Shown piece by piece: positions 1-7,814 of a DNA stretch of 34,231 bases. Position 1 is the stretch's first letter. Each line of letters begins with the position of its first letter. Under the pieces are notes generated by a model. The model ran no database searches and was not told the DNA's origin. It saw only the letters and a program-made list of their open reading frames with translations. Position numbers and translations under genes: made by a program. The DNA is from Oceanicaulis sp. BBD 1991-10 (GTDB taxonomy: Bacteria > Pseudomonadota > Alphaproteobacteria > Caulobacterales > Maricaulaceae), in assembly GCA_001657295.1 (NCBI GenBank), contig LYSW01000032.1, positions 1 to 34,231 of the forward strand, written 5' to 3'.

Positions 1-279
1 ATTGAGCCAGTCGAGAATCCAACGCGCCGGATCACCGTCAAATGGCGGGATCGTCCCGCGGATCGCGACCACCAGATTATTATCCGTCGTCCGCCCGACG
101 AAGGCGGCGTTGATTTTCTCCAGGCCTCGGATGACGCCGTAAGGCGGCGGGAAGGCGGGGTCAAAGCCCACCTTGTCATAATAGGGCAGGCTGGGATCGA
201 GCGCTCCGTCAGCCGTGAACTCATACGCCAGGATCGAGGCGTTGATCATCCGGCAGTCAAGATCCGTGAAATAGTCCAT
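1..279 (-). CDS. Class-3 lipase family protein, N-terminal part (runs off the window)
   Basis: Only the first 93 codons are present, read leftwards from ATG at 279 and leaving the window in frame at base 1. A good ribosome site (GGGAGGA) lies about 8 bases upstream of the ATG. The visible protein begins MDYFTDLDCRMINASILAYE and contains NNLVVAIRGTIPP followed by WILDWLN. The 'VAIRGT...DWLN' pattern is the strand before the catalytic region in Lipase_3 (triacylglycerol lipase-like) alpha/beta hydrolases. The GxSxG serine elbow would lie beyond the window edge, so catalytic competence cannot be judged. There is no obvious signal peptide in this part. The family call is an inference from the short conserved stretch. 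Confidence 0.6.
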   Translation of the reverse strand, partial: MDYFTDLDCRMINASILAYEFTADGALDPSLPYYDKVGFDPAFPPPYGVIRGLEKINAAFVGRTTDNNLVVAIRGTIPPFDGDPARWILDWLN

Positions 280-346
280 GACGTCGTCCTCCCATTGAAC
301 GACGCCAGACTAACAACCTCTCAGCGCAAATCGCACCCCAAAAACG

Positions 347-1301
347 CTACATCAGCCCGATTTCACGCAATCTTTCCTCCAAATAGGCATGCGCGGTCAT
401 CGGCGCAGGATAGCGGTTAGGATTGTCTGCGCTGACACAGCCCGGAAGCGTCTCGATCAGGAAATCAGGATTGAAATGCAGGAAGAAGGGGGTGGAGTAG
501 CGGGGAAAGGCCATACGCGCCTTCGAGGGATTGACCACGCGGTGGGTGGTCGACGGCAAGACATGGTTAGTCAGCCGCTGGAGCATGTCGCCGATATTGA
601 CCACCAGAGCGCCCTCGGGCGGCTGCACCGGCAGCCAGTCGCCGCTCTTGGTCTTCACCTGCAAGCCAGCCTCTTCCGCGCCCAGAAGCAGGGTGATCAC
701 ATTGATGTCTTCGTGGGCGCCGGCGCGCACGCCGTCCGGGTCGCCGTCGATCGGCGGGTAGTGCAGGAGGCGCAGAACGGAATTGCCCTGGTCCACGGTC
801 TTTCTTTTCAAACCAGCTTTCCTCAAGGCCAAGATCGCGGGCGATGGCGCGCAAAAGCACACCGCCCATCTCATCAAGCGCGTCAAAGAGCGCAGTGGTG
901 CTCTCGTCAAAGCGTTCAATCTCGGACACCGAGACATTGTCCGGCATCACGTCGCGATAGGGATGTCCCGCGGGCAGCGTCCGGCCGCGATGCCAGAATT
1001 CCTTTAGGTCCTTCGCCGCCATGCCTTTCGCGTTTTCGGTGCCGAAGGGCGTATAGCCGCGCTGACCGGCGCCTGCCGCGTCGTAATAGCTACGTTTGAC
1101 CGCATCGGGCAGCGCGAAGAAAGCCTTGGTGTCTTCCAGCGCGCGGTCGATCACGCCTTGGTCGACGGGATGGTCGCTGATCACCGCGAAGCCGGTGTCT
1201 TTGAAGGATCGCCCCAAATCGCGGGCGAAGCCGTCCGGGTCGTTAGCGGCGCGCGCGAAGGAAACCGGAGCGAGGAGGTCGAGGGTGCTTGCGTCTGTCA
1301 T
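347..1301 (-). pseudogene. 2-oxoglutarate/Fe(II)-dependent oxygenase (isopenicillin N synthase-like), frameshifted
   Basis: Two overlapping frames on the minus strand together give one protein of about 317 residues of the isopenicillin-N-synthase/2OG-Fe(II) oxygenase family. The first part (from ATG at 1301) carries the DIOX_N-type N-terminus ending GLEESWFEKK. The second part resumes with TVDQGNSVLRLLHYPP and holds the iron ligands (HED in AGAHEDINVITLLLG; the distal His in THRVVNP) and the 2-oxoglutarate-binding RYS. The frames join in the run at about 799-810 (TCTTTCTTTT on the plus strand, AAAAGAAAGA in the coding sense). Removing one base there restores a continuous family-like protein. 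Either the gene is inactivated by a one-base insertion or the base is a sequencing or assembly error in a short A/G-rich run. The original substrate cannot be told from the sequence. Confidence 0.8.
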
Positions 1302-1508
1302 GGGACGTGTTTAGCGCCGCCGCTTCGCTTCGTGAAGCGGGCAATGCCTGGTCCGATGGTCGAAGGCTTCAGGGCGCCGGCCGCCGTGTGACTCCGTGGT
1401 CTTCAGGCAACGCGTCCGGGAGCTTGGGGCGATGCGAGCCGTCTAAGGCTTTCTGAGCGGCGTGGATTCGTGCTTTGCTGGGGGGTGAGGCAGATCGGGG
1501 GGAAGGTC

Positions 1509-3020
1509 GTGTCGGCCCGGATCGAGCAGCCGCGCCAATTCAGTGTGCGTTACGGCGCGCGCCACCCATGGCTGGCGCCCAGGTTCAGGGCGGGCCTTTA
1601 TCTGATCTGGCGCGCCGCGGTGGCCGGCTTTCGGCCGGCCCTATTCCTCAGCCTTTGCGCGGCCGCTTTGTGGTTCTCCGCTCAGGCCTTTCAGGAATTG
1701 CCGCGCCCGGCGCCGCCGGCGCCAAGTCTGGAGGCGCAAGTGAGCGCCGCGCTTCACGATGCGGTCCCGGCCGGACGCGACCGGCACGCCTTCTGGGTTG
1801 CAGCGATCGAATCATCCCTGAATTCCCCGGCGCGCGGCGTGCCTGACATCGCCGGCGCTCACGCCTTCGCGGGCAGCTATGTGGCGATCAGGGGCAGGGA
1901 TGCGCTGGCGCTCGAGCTGCTGGCTGAAGGGCGCCGGACCGAGCGGGTTGAAGCGGCGCTTCGGGCGCTGCCGGCCTGGGAACGCGCGCACCGCATGGAG
2001 GCCGTCCTCGCTGAAGCATTGCAACGAGGGCGGGCCGCCGGGTTCGAGCCGCCCGAACTGGCCTTCGCTCCGCCTTTGCTGAGAGCGCGGCTTGAGCGGG
2101 CTCAGACTTTGTTCGGCCCGGCCCTGGCGGACGCGGAAACCTGGTTCATCGATCCGGGCAGTCGGGCGCTTTCGCTACAGGCGGCGTCCGGCCTTGGATC
2201 GACGGGCGACCGGCTGTACAGCGATATCAGAGGCGCGGTGGTCCAGGGCTGCGCTCTGGCGGGGATTCCCGGGCGCCGGATTGGTCAATGCCGCGTCGGA
2301 TTTCTACCCAAGCCTCCACCGGATGCAGTCCTCGCCGGGCTGAACCTGGCGGTCGCCGGCGCCGATTCTGAAAGAGAAGTGGGCGCGCGCATCGCCAAGG
2401 CGGCCTGGGCGGCTGATCGGCTTGATCCAGGTCTCGCGGCCCGGCTTGCTCTCGGGCCTGATCCGGTCCTCGGGCAAGAGGCTGTGCTCGCGGCCATCAT
2501 GCCTGCGCTGATCGAAGCCGGGACCGCCTGGACGCAACCTGCGCGCTATGGGGCGATGGTGCGCGAAGCGGCGATCGAGGCGGAGACGTCCGCAAGAATT
2601 GATGTGGCGGCCCGCGACCGGGTGTTCGACGCATTGACCGCGATCCGCCGGGAGGTCGGCGCTCTATCCGCCGTTCACCTTGCTGACGCGATCCGGTCGC
2701 CGGAGGACGCCGAACGCCTCGCGCATCTTGTTCAAGCCAGCGGCGGCCGTGTCGTCGCGCTCCATGCCTTGACCGGACCTGAACTCCTCGTGGCGATTGA
2801 TGCTCCGTTCCAGGGGGAGTCTTTAAACTGGAGCATTCTCGACTGGCCCCGGGGTCCGCAGCGCGATCTTGGGCTGGCCGTAACGGCGTGCTTGATGGCC
2901 ATCCTTGTTCTGGCCTTGACGCTTCACAGTGGGTTCCGGCGTCGGCGCGGCGGGGCGCCTGGCGCATTTGAGCGCCTGGACGCCGCCATGAGCCGGTTAA
3001 TTCTCGGTAGGAATCTCTAA
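1509..3020 (+). CDS. Unknown protein with two membrane spans and a large periplasmic domain
   Basis: I do not recognise a family. The frame opens at GTG 1470. The GTG at 1509 is preferred because a purine-rich GGGGGGAAGG stretch lies just upstream, giving 503 residues. A hydrophobic span near residues 42-58 (around ALFLSLCAAALWFSA) and another near residues 460-480 (VTACLMAILVLALTLH) bracket about 400 residues rich in Ala, Arg and Leu. The C-terminus is a short, basic, presumably cytoplasmic tail (GFRRRRGG...). This in-out-in layout resembles that of polysaccharide co-polymerases, but I see no sequence similarity to them. It lies upstream of the polysaccharide locus on the same strand as its co-polymerase gene, separated by a SEL1-like gene and the divergent export lipoprotein. 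A role in the envelope is a guess. Confidence 0.7.
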   Translation: MSARIEQPRQFSVRYGARHPWLAPRFRAGLYLIWRAAVAGFRPALFLSLCAAALWFSAQAFQELPRPAPPAPSLEAQVSAALHDAVPAGRDRHAFWVAAIESSLNSPARGVPDIAGAHAFAGSYVAIRGRDALALELLAEGRRTERVEAALRALPAWERAHRMEAVLAEALQRGRAAGFEPPELAFAPPLLRARLERAQTLFGPALADAETWFIDPGSRALSLQAASGLGSTGDRLYSDIRGAVVQGCALAGIPGRRIGQCRVGFLPKPPPDAVLAGLNLAVAGADSEREVGARIAKAAWAADRLDPGLAARLALGPDPVLGQEAVLAAIMPALIEAGTAWTQPARYGAMVREAAIEAETSARIDVAARDRVFDALTAIRREVGALSAVHLADAIRSPEDAERLAHLVQASGGRVVALHALTGPELLVAIDAPFQGESLNWSILDWPRGPQRDLGLAVTACLMAILVLALTLHSGFRRRRGGAPGAFERLDAAMSRLILGRNL

Positions 3021-3050
3021 CGGATTTAAAGGGTTAATCCGCGTTATTTC
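3021..3050 (+). terminator. Possible factor-independent terminator after the two-span membrane protein
   Basis: Directly after the stop codon, CGGATT (3021-3026) pairs with AATCCG (3036-3041), with a partly pairable TAAAGGGTT between them. The T-rich tract CGTTATTTCT follows. The stem is short and the T tract is interrupted, so this is only a moderate candidate. Confidence 0.35.
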
Positions 3051-3188
3051 TAATCGGCTTTAACCACGCGCTTACCCTCGCTTGTCATTCTTCGCTGGTA
3101 CGCAGGCCGAACCGAAAAGGCATGGCGTGCATGGTGGGATGCGGCGCGGACACGGGGAAGACCTCGGCCCGCCGGCAAAGCAGGGAAG

Positions 3189-3467
3189 ATGAAAATGGCT
3201 TTCACCGATGTGGAGACCGCCCAGGCGCATAACGCGATCAACACCGACCCGAGCGGTGAGGATTTGTGCAAGCTGGGTCTTTTGTATTCGACCGGCCAGT
3301 GCGGCGTTGTCGATTTCATCGAAGCGCATAAATGGTTCAATCTCGCCGCCCTTATGGGCTCCGAGGCGGCCAAGCATTATCGCAGCGAAGTTGCGGTCGA
3401 GATGGACGGGGACCAGATCGCCTCCGCTCTCAGCGCCGCGCGCGAATGGCTCGCCACGCGCCATTAG
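3189..3467 (+). CDS. Small SEL1-like repeat protein
   Basis: This is a 92-residue protein with one clear SEL1-type helical repeat: LGLLYSTGQCGV (about residues 29-40), then DFIEAHKWFNLAALMGSEAA, followed by a charged helix ending AREWLATRH. SEL1 repeats are TPR-like helix pairs that mediate protein-protein contacts. Such one-repeat proteins of about 90-130 residues are common stand-alone genes in alphaproteobacteria. ATG 3189 is used, with a GGGAAG stretch just ahead. ATG 3195, two codons in, would sit at better spacing and is equally possible. There is no signal peptide or membrane span. It is transcribed towards, and convergent with, the export lipoprotein gene. The partner is unknown. Confidence 0.8.
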   Translation: MKMAFTDVETAQAHNAINTDPSGEDLCKLGLLYSTGQCGVVDFIEAHKWFNLAALMGSEAAKHYRSEVAVEMDGDQIASALSAAREWLATRH

Positions 3468-3500
3468 ACGGCCCGGACATCACCGCGATCCGGCGCTCGC

Positions 3501-4268
3501 TCAGTCGTTCAATACATTGTCGGCGAGCGCAAAGGCGAAAGCCTGATCGATCGGGAGGATGTTGCGCACATAAAGCTCGATGAAATCGTTGATTTCAGCG
3601 ATGCCGGAGCGTGGCACGAAGACGATGTCGTGACGGGTGAGGGGGATCGTGTCCGCATTCGCGCGGCCGCGCAGCGCCTGCGAGAGATTGACTTCGCGCA
3701 TCATCACCCCGCCGTTCTCGGCGCGGCGCAGGACGACCACTGAACCGCGGCGGGCTCTAATGGTCGGGCCGCCCGCCAGCATGACGGCTTCAAGAACGCC
3801 GATCCGGGCGGACGGCAGGTCGAAGACGCCCGGCTGCGTGACTTCGCCGCCGACAAGAATGCGTTGCGAGCCGAAGCTCGCCGACCGCACTTCAATGATC
3901 GGATCTCTCAAGACCGACGCATAACGCGTCGCAAAGCTCCTGGCGGCTTCCGGAGCCGTCTGACCCGCCACCATCACACCGCCGGCGAGCGGCAGATTCA
4001 CGCGCCCGTCGGGACCGACCGGGTATTCTCCGGACAATTCCGTCGCCGTGTGAACCGTCACCTGCACCACATCGCCCGGAAATAGCCGGTACGCCGGAGC
4101 GCTGTCGCTCCAGGGCTGAAAGCGTGTCGGGTCGAAAGCGGCTGGATTGCGCGGCTCGGGTCCGACAATCGGGACATCGGACATGGGCGGCGCCGGCACG
4201 CCGCCGCATCCGGCCACCATCGCGCCGCCGAGGGCTGCTAGCAATGCGCGTCTGCTGATCGCCGCCAT
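3501..4268 (-). CDS. Polysaccharide export outer-membrane lipoprotein (Wza/HfsD-like)
   Basis: A 255-residue protein of the polysaccharide export (OPX, Poly_export plus SLBB) family, which forms the outer-membrane exit channel for an exopolysaccharide. The N-terminus MAAISRRALLAALGGAMVAGC is a twin-arginine-flanked lipoprotein signal with the lipidated Cys at about residue 21. Next comes the export domain (YRLFPGDVVQVTVHTATELS; VGPDGRVNLPLAGGV), then an SLBB-type segment (ILVGGEVTQPGVFDL; MLAGGPTIRARRGSVVVLRR). The C-terminus (FIELYVRNILPID) resembles the Wza transmembrane helix. The TTG at 4280 is in frame, but ATG 4268 has GAGGTG at good spacing. The gene is divergent from the co-polymerase gene, with 87 bases between the starts. 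Size and neighbours match Caulobacter HfsD, the holdfast exporter. The OPX call is firm; the holdfast assignment is an inference. Confidence 0.88.
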   Translation of the reverse strand: MAAISRRALLAALGGAMVAGCGGVPAPPMSDVPIVGPEPRNPAAFDPTRFQPWSDSAPAYRLFPGDVVQVTVHTATELSGEYPVGPDGRVNLPLAGGVMVAGQTAPEAARSFATRYASVLRDPIIEVRSASFGSQRILVGGEVTQPGVFDLPSARIGVLEAVMLAGGPTIRARRGSVVVLRRAENGGVMMREVNLSQALRGRANADTIPLTRHDIVFVPRSGIAEINDFIELYVRNILPIDQAFAFALADNVLND

Positions 4269-4355
4269 GGCGCACCTCAAAACTCTTCGATGAGGCTTAA
4301 TGAAGCCGGTGTCGGCTAAGGAAAAATTAAGCGCGTTCGGGCGCTATGGGCGTTG

Positions 4356-5891
4356 ATGCACGAAGAATCTCACTACGCCGCCGGTCGGACCTCCCGCGCA
4401 CCGTCGCGCGAGCTTGATCTGTTTGATCTGGCGGCTTTCGTGTGGACGCAGAAATTCCTCGCCATCGTGGTGGCGGTATTGGTCTTCATTCCGTTGGCGC
4501 TGCTGGCGTGGTCGTCGCTGACGCCGACCTATGAGGCGCAAAGCCGCTTGCTGCTGATTCTTGACGACAACGACCTGACGCCCGGTGCGGCCGGTTCCGG
4601 CGGGGCGTTCACGCTGGATCAAGTGATGGAATCCGAGGCGGAGATTCTCAATTCCGACGCCGTGCGGCGCCGCGCGCTGCAAGCGCGAAGCGCGCTGGTC
4701 AGCCCCGGCCAGCTGTCGGCTTTGCGTCAGGGCTTCTCCGTGTCGCGCGCTCCAAACGCTAGCGTCCTGGTCGCCTCGTTTGAAAACGCCGATCCGGACG
4801 TCGCCGCCAATACGCTGAATGCGGTGATCGACGCCTATCTGGAATACCGGCTCGAGCTGCTGGTCGGCGCGCCGGGTGAAGGCGTGGAAGAAAGGCTGCG
4901 CGCCGCCGAAGCCGAGGCTGCGCGTGCGGAAGGCGAGCTGCGCGTCTTTCTAAATGAGCATGATCTGGTGGATCTGGCGGGCGAACGCACCGCCTTGTTT
5001 GAGCGGATTGCAGATCTTCAAGCGCGCCAATTGTCCGCTGAAGCTGAAGCGAGCTCCTCTCAGCGTTTCGCTCAATCCCTGCAGCAGCGCCTCAACAATA
5101 TCCCAGAGAGCATTGAACTATATGTTGAAAATGCAGTAACGGGTGAGTTGCTTCAGCTGGAGGTCCGCCGTCAGGAACTGCTCGCCCGGTACCAGCCGGA
5201 CGCGCCTCCGGTCCTGGCGATCGATCGTGAAATCGCGGCTTTGTCGGCCTTCATTCAGGCCGGCGGGGCCGATGGCCGGGGGCAACGGCGCACCGGGGTC
5301 AATCCCGTCTGGCAAGCCCTGGAATCAGAACGCCTTCAGCAGGAGGCGTTTTCCGCCAGCCAGTCGCAGCTGGCGGCGGCCCTGGCCCGGCAGCTTTCCA
5401 GCGCACGTGACGCCGCCGACCGCCTGCGCGCGCTCGCGCCGGAGCATGACCGGTTGGCGCGCGCCGCCACGGCGCGCGCCGAGGCGGCGCAGCGTCTGTC
5501 GGTGCAAGCCGCCGACGCTTCGGCGCGGCGGAATGCGCCCGCCGGCGCGGCCGACGCCGTCCGGGTCGTCGAGCGCGCCAGCCCGCCTGCGGAAGCCAGC
5601 TCGCTGCGCGCGCCTGCGGTGCTGGCGGTCGCGGTCCTCGCCGGCGGGGGCGGGCTGCTCGTCGCCCTCATGCGTGGTTATTGGATGAGCCGCCGTGTCC
5701 GCACGGCGCCGCGCCCGGACCCGCAACCCGCGCCGCCCGGCGGCCGGACGGCGCAATCCCGAAGCCCCGTGGGGGCCAGCGCGCCGGCGCCGGCGGGCGG
5801 GTCTGGCGGGCGAAGCGCAGGCGCGGCGAAACGGGCCCCGGTCCGGGTCCTGGCGCGCGTAAGCGATTACGGCCCGTCAGCGGCTCGTTAA
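4356..5891 (+). CDS. Polysaccharide co-polymerase / chain-length determinant (Wzz/GumC, HfsA-like)
   Basis: A 511-residue inner-membrane protein of the Wzz/GumC family. The N-terminus (RELDLFDLAAFVWTQKFLA) leads into a first membrane span (IVVAVLVFIPLALLAWSSL) and the family's PTYEAQSRLLL strand. A long periplasmic coiled-coil region rich in Ala, Glu and Arg (about residues 160-400) follows. The second span (VLAVAVLAGGGGLLVALM) comes near residue 430. The cytoplasmic tail is rich in Pro, Gly and Arg and has no kinase domain; the ATPase function is split into the next gene. Such proteins link the inner-membrane polymerase to the OPX channel and set chain length. ATG 4356 is chosen; a TTG codon immediately precedes it and the ribosome site is weak. 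The order OPX / PCP / P-loop protein / Wzy matches the Caulobacter hfsD-A-B-C set. Confidence 0.85.
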   Translation: MHEESHYAAGRTSRAPSRELDLFDLAAFVWTQKFLAIVVAVLVFIPLALLAWSSLTPTYEAQSRLLLILDDNDLTPGAAGSGGAFTLDQVMESEAEILNSDAVRRRALQARSALVSPGQLSALRQGFSVSRAPNASVLVASFENADPDVAANTLNAVIDAYLEYRLELLVGAPGEGVEERLRAAEAEAARAEGELRVFLNEHDLVDLAGERTALFERIADLQARQLSAEAEASSSQRFAQSLQQRLNNIPESIELYVENAVTGELLQLEVRRQELLARYQPDAPPVLAIDREIAALSAFIQAGGADGRGQRRTGVNPVWQALESERLQQEAFSASQSQLAAALARQLSSARDAADRLRALAPEHDRLARAATARAEAAQRLSVQAADASARRNAPAGAADAVRVVERASPPAEASSLRAPAVLAVAVLAGGGGLLVALMRGYWMSRRVRTAPRPDPQPAPPGGRTAQSRSPVGASAPAPAGGSGGRSAGAAKRAPVRVLARVSDYGPSAAR

Positions 5892-5926
5892 CCAACCGCT
5901 CTTAACGTCTTCGCTGGATTGCAAAG

Positions 5927-6547
5927 GTGTCCCTGACGATGGGAATGGAGGCGGAGCTCGACGGGCTGGCGCGTCGGTTGTCGCCGCGCGACGGGCGCGC
6001 GCGCGCCATCTTGCTCGTTCCCGTGTCCAAAGGAGCGGGGGCCAGCGCGGTCGCTCATGGGCTCGCCGTCGCCTCCCACCGCGCCACCGGACGCCCGGTC
6101 TGGCTTTATGATCTTGATTTCTCGAGCAACCGCCAAGCCTCTCAGATGCGGCTTAACGGCGACGCCTTCGCCGGCGAGCTGGGGGGCTTGAGATTCTGGC
6201 GCGCCGATCCGGACGGCGCCGGACGGTTGGCGATGCGCCGCAGCGTCTCGGCGCCGATCTATGTCAGCCGCTTCGAACGCGCGTCAGGCTCGGTGAAACG
6301 CGTCGTATTCCATCCGTCCGCCGCCTATTGGCGGCAAGCGCGCCTGGCGTGCGGCCTTGTGATCGTCGACGCGCCGGCCGGCTCAGCCGGCGTGCTCAGC
6401 GTGGCGCCGGACATGGACGGGGTGATCCTGGTCGCGGATGCGGGCCGCGACGGCCGCGCCGCTGCAGAGGAGACGGCGGCGCGCATTGAACAGGCCGGGG
6501 GACGCGTCCTCGGCGTGGTGGTCAATCGGGCTCCGGCGGCCTCATGA
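5927..6547 (+). CDS. CpsD/HfsB-like P-loop protein with altered Walker A
   Basis: A 206-residue soluble protein resembling the cytoplasmic ATPase/BY-kinase partner of polysaccharide co-polymerases. It shows the fold's order: ILLVPVSKGAGASAVAHGLA (P-loop position, about residues 28-47), WLYDLDF (Walker A' position) and GLVIVDAPAGSAG (Walker B position). In the P-loop the usual GKS/GKT reads GAS (residues 38-40), so the phosphate-binding lysine is missing. There is no C-terminal tyrosine cluster as in Wzc or CpsD. It is therefore probably a structural or regulatory partner rather than an active kinase. The GTG start at 5927 is uncertain; ATG 5939 and ATG 5945 are in-frame alternatives. The gene lies 35 bases after the co-polymerase gene and overlaps the next gene by ATGA. 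HfsB is the closest named analogue by context. Confidence 0.75.
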   Translation: MSLTMGMEAELDGLARRLSPRDGRARAILLVPVSKGAGASAVAHGLAVASHRATGRPVWLYDLDFSSNRQASQMRLNGDAFAGELGGLRFWRADPDGAGRLAMRRSVSAPIYVSRFERASGSVKRVVFHPSAAYWRQARLACGLVIVDAPAGSAGVLSVAPDMDGVILVADAGRDGRAAAEETAARIEQAGGRVLGVVVNRAPAAS

Positions 6548-7806
6548 CCGAGGCGCTTGCGCTCGCGGAACGCTGGCGTGATCAAGCGCCGCGGCTGCGC
6601 TTCTGGCCGGCTCTTGAAGCGGGCGCGTCGCTCCTTGCGATGCTCCTGTTCTCGCAGGCCTTGCTCGGTCCCTTATTGACCGATCCCACCGATCCGGACG
6701 GCGCTGAGGCTTTGCGATTGATCTGGCCGCCTGTCTACCTGCTCACGCTCGGTCTGATCGCGCTCAACCCGGGACCCGTCGCGCGCGTCGCCCTGAAATC
6801 CTGGCCCTTGCTGCTTTTGGCCGGCCTGACGGTGATTTCGGCGGCCTGGTCGATCGATCCTGGCACGACGGCGCGCCGCGGCCTCGCCGTGGTCATGACG
6901 CTGGCCTTCGCGGTCTGGCTCGCGGCGCGCTATTGCTGGCGCGACCTGATCCGGCTCATCGCCGCGATGTTCGCCGTGCTCGCCTTGGGGAGCGCGCTCG
7001 CCGGCGCGCTATTTCCCGGTTTCGGCGTCATGCACGAGATTCATGTCGGCGCCTGGAAAGGGCTTTGGTGGGAGAAGAACACGTTGGGCGCGCTGATGGC
7101 CTGGGCCAGCTTGTCCTTCATCGCGGCCGGCGCCGCCGCGAGTCACCCGGTCGAAAAGCGCGTCTGGTTCGGCCTTGTGTTTCTGGGCGCTGTGCTCGTG
7201 CTGCTGTCGACGTCCCGCACGGCTTTGCTCGCGTTGACGATCTGCGTCGCGGGACCGGCCGCCATCGCGCTTACGCGCCGCGGCTTCGGCTTCGCGGCGC
7301 TGGCGATTTTCGGCGGCGTCTGCGGATTGGCCAGCCTGCTCGGCGTGCTTCTGGTCGGACCCGGCGTCATTCTTGAGGCGCTTGGGCGGGACGCCACCCT
7401 GACCGGGCGCACGGACATCTGGCGGGCGCTTGTCGAGGCCATCGCGGCCCGGCCCTGGACCGGCTATGGCTATGGCGTGTTCTGGTCGGTGGATGACGGC
7501 CCGGTCTTCTGGCTGCGCCAGGTCACGGCCTGGGAGGTGCCGACGGCGCACAACGCCTGGCTGGAGACGGCTTTGGCGATCGGCCTGCCCGGCGTCGCGC
7601 TCGCCGTCTATGTGGTCGGCGCCGGCGTGGTCCGTGCGCTCCTGCGCCTGTTTTCCGGACTCGAAACCTACTGGGCCTTGCCCTTCTTGGTCGCGTGGGC
7701 GGGTATCAGCCTGTCCGAAAGCAATCTTCTTGAACAAAACGGGCTGGTTTGGATGTTGCTTTGCGCAACGCTCGCCAAGCTCGCCGCAGGACGAACCGGC
7801 CGCTGA
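6544..7806 (+). CDS. O-antigen ligase / Wzy-type polymerase family membrane protein (HfsC-like)
   Basis: A 420-residue protein with about ten to eleven hydrophobic spans and the Wzy_C/O-antigen-ligase signature. The signature includes a periplasmic loop with GVMHEIHVGAWKGLWWEKNT, the stretch VLLSTSRTALLALTI, and a later loop containing TGYGYGVFWS and VPTAHNAWLETALAIGLPG. The conserved H-N-x-W-L-E segment and upstream Arg residues are typical of enzymes that polymerise or transfer undecaprenyl-linked glycans in the inner membrane. The start ATG 6544 overlaps the previous stop (ATGA), so the two are translationally coupled. As last gene of the export set it most likely polymerises the repeat unit, as HfsC is proposed to do for holdfast. 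The glycosyltransferases of the pathway are not in this window. Confidence 0.85.
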   Translation: MTEALALAERWRDQAPRLRFWPALEAGASLLAMLLFSQALLGPLLTDPTDPDGAEALRLIWPPVYLLTLGLIALNPGPVARVALKSWPLLLLAGLTVISAAWSIDPGTTARRGLAVVMTLAFAVWLAARYCWRDLIRLIAAMFAVLALGSALAGALFPGFGVMHEIHVGAWKGLWWEKNTLGALMAWASLSFIAAGAAASHPVEKRVWFGLVFLGAVLVLLSTSRTALLALTICVAGPAAIALTRRGFGFAALAIFGGVCGLASLLGVLLVGPGVILEALGRDATLTGRTDIWRALVEAIAARPWTGYGYGVFWSVDDGPVFWLRQVTAWEVPTAHNAWLETALAIGLPGVALAVYVVGAGVVRALLRLFSGLETYWALPFLVAWAGISLSESNLLEQNGLVWMLLCATLAKLAAGRTGR

Positions 7807-7814
7807 GCCGCGCG

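Noticed and set aside
389-1099. Long plus-strand open frame across the oxygenase gene
   Set aside because: It is a shadow of the minus-strand gene, with Arg/His-rich composition and no family features.
5888-5905. Pair of TTAA half-sites ahead of the P-loop gene, resembling a CtrA box
   Set aside because: The spacing is ten bases, whereas the CtrA consensus needs TTAA-N7-TTAA. The pairs near 3026-3037 also have the wrong spacing.
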